Below, piece by piece: positions 40,701 through 49,700 of a stretch of 64,000 nt of DNA. Within the stretch, counting starts at the first letter, position 1. The number at the start of each line of letters is the position of its first letter. The translations under genes were made by a program, and so were the position numbers. The DNA comes from Mytilisepta virgata (lineage: Eukaryota; Mollusca; Bivalvia; Mytilida; Mytilidae). The notes beneath the pieces were generated by a model. The model searched no databases, had not been told where the DNA came from, and saw only the letters and a program-made list of their open reading frames with translations. Location of the stretch: NCBI GenBank assembly GCA_028015205.1, contig CM051519.1, positions 80,187,539 through 80,251,538 of the forward strand. The letters run 5' to 3'.

Positions 40701-43700
40701 AATAATTGTATTATATAAGTATATTAGGTAATTGAATATACATTTACCCTTAACCGTTTTAATAATAACTATTAAAACAAGATGTTGCAATTTCAACAAC
40801 CCTCCAAATCGAGGTATAAACGGAAGAAAGTAATTTTGGAAAAGACATGTTGCTTACACATGATCTTATTACAAAATCTTGGTTATTAATATATTGTCAT
40901 CGAATTTAATTTTAATTTTGCAGTTAGATTTGGTTGTTGTTACATGCACGTACCAGTGATGAGGTCTATGCAGTGGTGTTTTTTTTTTTTTTTTTTTGTT
41001 AATTTAATGTTTCTAAAAGAGTTGATGACAGTGCATTTACACAAAGTTACCTTTCATGGTTTTGTAACGACGAAGTCCGCAGCTTTACGGAAAAATTAGC
41101 TTTTCGAAAATATACATTGTGGACTCGACACACGTAATGGTTTACAATGTAACATGTTACGAACTGGAAGATCTTTGTTTATAGTTTAATTCCATTCATT
41201 TCATTGGTTGATAGATCTGAAAGTTGTATGAATGTCTTCTTCAACAGGATTATTATATTAATATGCCACATTTATAATTAAGATTCCTTGAAAATCTTAT
41301 GAGAAATTAAAAATTAAAATGTTCTAGTTACATAAATACATGCATGTATACGTCAGGTAGTTTGTCTTTGAACAATACTCTAGGTGTTATTTGAATATTT
41401 AATAGTTAAATACAATCGTTTGTCTAGACATCAAAATATAATATAGAGCATGAATTCATTTTCTGCCAGAAAAAAAAAAACAAGTGGATTGCAAAACGGT
41501 CAATAATGAAATCAGTCAATGCCGTCCAAAAGACAAAAAATAACATAAAAGAGGTCAAACCATAAACACAACAGCGAGTCAGGATAGTGTGACTTGTACT
41601 TGGAAATGTCAAATAAGATTTAATTTGGTGGATAAATTGTCGGACAAAATTTATATATAGTATTTGTTTAAAAGAAAAATCTGTAAATTTTACAGACGAA
41701 AACACGAATATGAGAGGAATATAACACAGTATCACCAGTGTGTTTGTGGAAGGGTTAGCAAATTAGAATCACAGTAAGAATTTAGTTATAACAATAAATA
41801 TACATGTATACAATTTACTACAGACAAAAATTCTGTATTTCAAAAATAGTTCGAAAATGATATTTCAGTTTACATATTATTCTTAATGCATACTGCTGAA
41901 CTGAGATTTTTTGGGGGATTTACCCCCTTGATCACCTTGGCATTGAATCTACAACTAGAATATTTTCGAAAATGTACAAACTTATATCTCATTCAATTTC
42001 CTTCATCGGTCATTTTTTTAATTTGACTCTTCCTATTTGAGTTTTTAGCTTGTTATGTCGGCTTTCTACATCTCTTACATATATTATTATGAGGACAGGA
42101 AGTATAATAATATAAAGGACATAGTATGTTTCATTGTTCTCTTGAATATTCTGTATAATATTTTATAAAAAAATATATAATTGCCCGTATTGTAAAGTTC
42201 AAAAGAATTTAATTTCACACTTTGGCATGCATTAAAATTGATTTTTATGATTGTTTTGTGTGTTTTGTATCACGTTGCCAGGATATTTTTGAACATTCAT
42301 ATTGATAATTGCTATAAATAATATTTTTGATAAATATATTCACTCTCAACCATCTCATAACCCCTTTTTAGTGACAAAAATCTATATGTCATTGCAGTCA
42401 AATAGGAGGGAAAGAAATGCGAAGAAGACCATTTTCCTCGAATGCCGGCTTGACAGAAAGCAGTCCATCGTCATGGGAAAATAGTCATTACCTCCAGTAA
42501 GTCTGTTATAGTTGGTTGTTTTGCATGTTATCTGTTATCGCATACTGTATTTAGATGAATCAAGAACAGTTTGAAATTAAGACAAAGAATTAGTAAGTCT
42601 CAACTGTGTTATCAGCAATTAATACCAAATGATAAGATGCATTTTTTTTAAATTTAAATGTTTAAAATTTTGCATTTTTATTTTTACTACAAAGACAGTC
42701 TTTTACATCTTTTATATTCTGAAGATTTTCATCTTTCATCAAATATAAAAATTGTATTGAAGTCGATATTTCTTTCGTTGATTCTAATTTAGATCAATGT
42801 GTGACAAAATGAAAATAAGGTGACTTGTATGTGGATGTTGTGCAACCTATTAGACTTTCAAATTCAACCCAGAATATGTACTCAACAAACAATGATGCAC
42901 TACGAAATATTCTTTTCAAATTTTAATTTATTGATATTACAGCCAAACAGAAGAGTATGCTGGAGGGGCTAGAAAATCAGAATCACGGTAAGGAATGGAT
43001 TTTAAATGAAAACATATATATTCTATATAGCTATATATTGTAAAATATATCAGGAACATCAAAGAATTGAGAATACTAGTTGGAATGTTAGAGAACTAAA
43101 AGAAGGAAAAACAGAAGAAGTCAACCTGTATCTGTAATTTCAGATTCCGCTATATAGATGATGTTTGATCACTCAACAATTCACATTTTGGGAATTTCTT
43201 ACATCTCATCTATCCTAATGGGTTCGAAATTAAGGATACCACAGACACTGCCAAGTCTGCATCTTATCTTGACCTTCACCTCAAATTGAAGGCTGAATAC
43301 AAACCTTTACGACAAACGGAATGACTTTGACTTTACAATCGACAACCCATTTTTAAGCCGCAAAATTCCAGAAGAGCCGGCGTATTTGGTGTATATTTCA
43401 CAACTTATACATTATTCTAGAGGTTGTGACATATACAGTGACTTCCTGGACATAGCCCGGTTCCTGACAGAAAAGTTAATCAAGCAGGGGTATGTTGATT
43501 CTAAGTTGCAGTCATCCTGATTAAAGTTTTAAGGTCGTCATCATTACATGGTTGACAGGTATGGAAAAACCGTTTCCCAAATGAAAATGGACCTGTTCCA
43601 TTCATGCCCTTCCTCATACCGGGTGGTTTTTTTTTAGTGTAGTGTTTGTATTGTTTTGGTATTGTCTTCATTGTTCCCCGGAGTTTGTCAGTTGTTGTCG

Positions 43701-46700
43701 ATTTTCCCATCCTTCGAATACCCTTTGGTATGTCTTGGCTTTATTTATATAGCAATACTAAGCTTTTGTCGATAGTACCTTCTCACTTTCACAACTTATA
43801 CATTATTCTAGAGGTTGTGACATATACAGTGACTTCCTGGACATAGCCCGGTTCCTGACAGAAAAGTTAATCAAGCAGGGGTATGTTGATTCTAAGTTGC
43901 AGTCATCCTGATTAAAGTTTTAAGGTCGTCATCATTACATGGTTGACAGGTATGGAAAAACCGTTTCCCAAATGAAAATGGACCTGTTCCATTCATGCCC
44001 TTCCTCATACCGGGTGGTTTTTTTTAGTGTAGTGTTTGTATTGTTTTGGTATTGTCTTCATTGTTCCCCGGAGTTTGTCAGTTGTTGTCGATTTTCCCAT
44101 CCTTCGAATACCCTTTGGTATGTCTTGGCTTTATTTATATAGCAATACTAAGCTTTTGTCGATAGTACCTTCTCACTTGTGTAAAGATTTTTCATTATTT
44201 TTTATTACGTCGTATGCAGCATAGTATAAATTTACTATATCTATTGTTAGTATCTTTGGATTGCTATTTTGAAACTTCTGGGATGATGCCTTTGTTGGTG
44301 GACCCTAGGTCCCCGAGGGTATTCGCCAACCTAGTCGTCAGACTTGTCTGACATGATTATTCATTGATTTGTTACAGAAATTACCAGTATCTAGCAAAAT
44401 TGAAAAATAATAGAAATACTAAGGGTTCATTCCTTGTATTGTACATGGTAGATCTCCTTAGCTGAACTTTAGCTTCCTATTTCGGCATTTTTGGTTGAGT
44501 AATTCTTGTTTAATATAAGTTTGGTTTTTGGTCTTCCAAATGTTTCGGTTTTAATGCTGCTGATGATCCTTGAAATGCGTCGTATACAGCATAGTATAAA
44601 ATTACTATATCTAATGTTAGTATCTTTGGATTGTTATTTTCAAATGAAAAATGAAAAGAAACTTCTATATATTCATTAAATTTAATATGCTAGCTAGTCT
44701 TGCAACACTAGTTGAAATGACTTTGATTTACTTTTTGTCTTCGGGTTTCTATAGATTACATTACCTGTTCTTGTTTAAGGCAGACTGAAATACAGTTCTA
44801 GTTACAATTTTCTGTAGATGATTTCTTCACCCTGGCCTAGACTATTTGTTAATGTCATTATTTGTCATGACATTGTAGCACTACGGTATATTTTTTTTTC
44901 TTTGCCGAATACCATACAGAAATCAACAGGCATCATCAGTCTTTTCTTTTGTTCATTTTTTTAATGTTGTTTCTTTGGCACATACCTTCTATCCTTGAAT
45001 TTTTACATGAAAGCAACGAAAGACGATTTTAATTGTAAACTGATAAAAAAAACACTTAATTCGTCACTTATTTGTTATTCCGTAAGTAACCGTGGAATTT
45101 TCAAGCGGTTTGACAAACGAAAAAAAGAACCTTGAAAGTTGCTGACCTTGACACAATTAAAAAAATATTTTGCGAACGGATTGTGAACATATGCACAAAC
45201 AAAAAGGAACATTTTTTAGTTATGAATGACCTATAAATCAATTTTAATTTTAAGCAAAAAATCAATTTTCAGACAAAAAGGTGAAGCCGGTATGACGACG
45301 CAATCACATTCGCATGCTGTCTCAAGAAATAGCAGAATAAAGCCGTGCAAACATACACATTATTTTTAGTAAGTCATGTTATCCTGAATGCTTACATATT
45401 CCGATATCTGAAAATTGTTTCGATTTTAAATCTAAATTTAAGTAGGAATATACAATGCAGTTACATGCGATTAATTATCTGTGATAATATTTTTTTTGAA
45501 ATATATATATGGACATTGTATTTCCTTAGTAGAGAGAATTATAAAATTTATTTCCATTTTTTGAATACCATCTAATCTCTTTATTCTTCTTTACTTTTCT
45601 TGGCTCTGAGTTCAAAGTAAGAATTATAACGTTTTCTTAATTATTTCTCTTATGTATTAAAATAACGATTCTTAAAAAAATGCTACTTGTAGTTATCAAG
45701 GTAGACCCACAAGGAGATCACAAGAATTTGAAGCTGGACAAATCAATGGAAGAGAATTGTAGTAAGCTTTCAAATAAGCTCTTTAAGACAAAACAATTAC
45801 AACCAAACGTAATAATAAGTTAATTTATTAATCTCTATTACACTGCAATATGGATTTGGAAACGTGAAGTTTAAGACATTAACGTTTTCGTTAAAACATT
45901 TATTCAAGAGTTTCCATATGTACTTATATTTTTGTTTAAATATATGGCTTCATATAGTCAATTTAAAAATGAAAAAACTCAAATATTTGGAAAATCATTT
46001 CATCTTTTAGTTACAGATCTGGTGAAAACAGGGCGATAACACAATCTAGTTTGCATGTTTATGGACAAGAAGATCTATTAAACAAAAGGTGAGAACAATG
46101 TAATGAAGTCAGGTTTTGATACTGTGCATGCACACTGTATTTCTCTGAAAATATCTTTTCATGTTTATTTAAGTCAGTGATGTAAGTTCAGCAGAGTTTT
46201 TCAGCAAATCATTAAAGCAATAATTTTTGAAAATAACAATCCAAAGATACTAATATTAGATATAGTAAATGTGTAAATATACACACAGTTCTCTAATTTT
46301 ATTTATGATGTTAAAAGTTTTTGGAAACTCAAGAGCAACTTTTAACGAGGAATCTGTATTTAGATTATTTTGGCTTGACACTTTTGCTCATTGAGTATCA
46401 TTTTGGCTGTCACCATTTTCTACGTTGATCAAAATAGATGAGTTACATGCAGTAACGCAATATCTATTCCTCTACATCAGAATAGTAATAAAATATGTTA
46501 GTTATACTGCGCCGATGCCTCTGCTGGTGGATTCCTAAACGCCAAGCTTATAAATTTCTCAGTTGTTAGTATTTCAATTTAGCATGACGATCGAACTTAA
46601 AAATTTACTGTTTCCATGAAATCATTAAATTGTGTGGAACTCGAGGAGTATTTCAATCATGCATAGTACTGTCGTTCGGCGGTTTTGGCTTTACCCTTCA

Positions 46701-49700
46701 GTTTTTGGGGTTTGAGTCATTACTTCAGCATGTTTTGTTTCTCAACAGTTATTGTATTAAGTACAACGGATTATTCGTAAACGAATCAAAAAGCATTAAA
46801 ATTGGAATCAAAAAATGTTTGTTGTTAAATAATACACATATATAGTCAATGAAAAATAATTTTCAGTAATCGTTTTCAACATCTAGTTTGTAAAGTACAA
46901 CGGGTAATTCGTAAAACGACGAGATATGTGTATCCGTGTATCATATAGTGTTTGTTTTTAAATAATACACATACATGTACATTGTCAGTGAAAGATTATT
47001 GTCAACAATCAACAACATATTCTGAAGCATGTGGACCAGATTATTTGCAAAGATTAATAAGATTTTTTATATAAAGTGGAATGTAAAAAATTAGAAAATA
47101 AATGTATATACATGTACAATATGTTATGTCGAGTATATTTCCTCATTTCGCCATATCCTCTCACTGACACAAATTCCTTCTATTTCTATTAAAAGATGGG
47201 TACCTGGATTTTTCCTATGAAACAACTGGGAAAAATGAGAAAAATTTGATGGAGTTATTGTTAATTGGCCCCCTTTCTCAATTGTGTACCGGAGTCCTGA
47301 TCTCTGACCTACATGTATTTGGGCACCATTACTAAAAATAGAGAAATCAACAATAAAAAAGATTTTAAAAATCTTCTCATATGACACTATTGGGGGAAAT
47401 GAGACCAATGTTTGACGAAATTGCCCATGGGTTGTCAAAATTGTGCCTGCAGGTCCGGGCCTATAACCAGTATGACGGGTCAATTAACAGGTTAATGAAA
47501 ATCCAGTTTGATGTCACTCGGACATTTTTCTGTTAAATATCTTTTGTATTTTTTACAGATTTCAATTGATAAGTAATGCTTCAAATGTAATTTTCCTGAA
47601 CAAAATCTAAATATTAAAGATTGATGTATTACAAGACGCGTTACATAGATCAATTGAAAATTATATTTTCTATGTTTTTTCGAATTGTTTAGAATTACAT
47701 ATTAAGTTAAGTTTAATAGACAAATACAAATAAGTAGAATTCCAAAAATATCAACCCATCTGTGAAAAGTAAGATTCATTAATTAAATACAATCTGTTAT
47801 AGTTGTCATTTATGGCTGACTGTAGGAACAATTATAAAAGTTCACCAAAGTCAACTGCAGATTGTTAATTAAAAGTTAATTGATTGCAATTCCGTATAGG
47901 ATTTTGAGCTGTGTTTTAATATAATCAACTTCAACCATGATTAAGTTAATTAGAGATTAGGAATTTTCCAAATTTAACATTAGCGATATATAACAAACTT
48001 GTTTTAGAACAAAATTGACAATTTCCTGAGAGAAAAACCATTTAACATATCACTTTTGGTCACGAAAGAAAGCAAAATGGGAGGACAGGTATTGTACATA
48101 GATACTAATTATTTATTTGTGGCAGTAAAACTGGGACATTTTTTATATCATGCAACTTGGTATGCAAGTATATTAGTAATTCCTTACTATTCTAATGGGT
48201 GTGGATGATGCGCCATATGCCCTACATGTCAAACAATAATTAGTTCTGCTTATTATGTTTAAGACGATGTATGTGGTTACATTGCCTCAAATATTTAAAG
48301 ATATTTGATCTTTTTTAAAAGTAAAAACGAAAACAAAAAATAAACCTTTTTCAGTAATAAGACAGATAATTTATCAGTCTCCAATAATATATCAACAATT
48401 AATAATTTCAGTACCAAATATCAAGGCCAGGGAGGTAGATACACGGAGCAATTAGAGTCTTCTTATAATGGGAAAATAAACAGAGAAATATCTGGGTAAG
48501 GTATTCGATAGTTATGGACGATACCAATAATTTGTCTTTTTTCCTGATGGGAAGGTGACTTTTGACCTACTATACATTATATTATATAAAAATCCAAGAA
48601 GTCAAGTCGACGTAGAACAAATTATTGTAATGAATGCGGTCACCCTTTACGTTACAAGTGGGTAAAGTGAAGTAAAAAATTTCGGACTTATATTATCAAA
48701 GACTGAACATACATATATGAGGATATTTAGAAAAAAATTGTCATTCACAATATGTCTCCATTTAATAAAAAATTCAAAGCGTTTAAAAATTTTCAAAATT
48801 AGACAGGTTAAGAAATCAAAATTTGGAAATCTTATTGCTCATCTCCGTGTATGGTGTGTGACGATAAGTGGTGTATGACAATAAGTTGAAAAGTAAGAGG
48901 AGTTGACGTCACTAGCTTGAATTCACAATTTAAAAAATCCACACCCTTCGGGCCTCAAGTTTAGAACATCAAAATTATTTAACCTTATTGCTCTTCTACA
49001 GTAGTACATGTATTAAATCCCATATTAAATCCCTCAACCCAAAAGGAGAAGAGGAGTTATCACAAGAAAGTCTGACCGACATTCAAACGAAGACATTCGC
49101 AATACTCCCGCACTTTCATCGAAAGCGCAGGGTTAATTAAAGTGAACTCCAAATGAATACGAATATCTATATATACTATATACTATACTATACTTCATTT
49201 TTTTATAGTATCACATACCAATACAAAATTTTACATGTTCAAAATAAATAAAAACAATACTAATTACATCAATTATATATTGGTACCCAGCAAAATTTGA
49301 CTTATGAGACACTTTCTTATAGACATCTAAGACATTAATATATTACTCATTTAAAAACATATTATGATTTACAATATTTTCTTCTATAAAACATACTGTA
49401 AAGAGTTTGTGCTAAAAATGGTTGGATTTTGTCATTTGACATAATAAAAATAAATTTGTCTTCTGAATTAAGATTTTCAACATTTTCTAATGAATTACAT
49501 GCATTGTCTGTTAAAATATATCGTAAATCTAAATAAAAATTACAATCTAATAAAAAAATGGATTTCATCTTCAACAGCATTTTGATTACAAAATATACAT
49601 TTTCTTTCATTTAACGGAATTTTTGGCTTGGTCTAAAATTGGATAAAACACGTCTATGTTGTCTATTTGAAACATCTTGTATATATGAGCTAACAGATAA

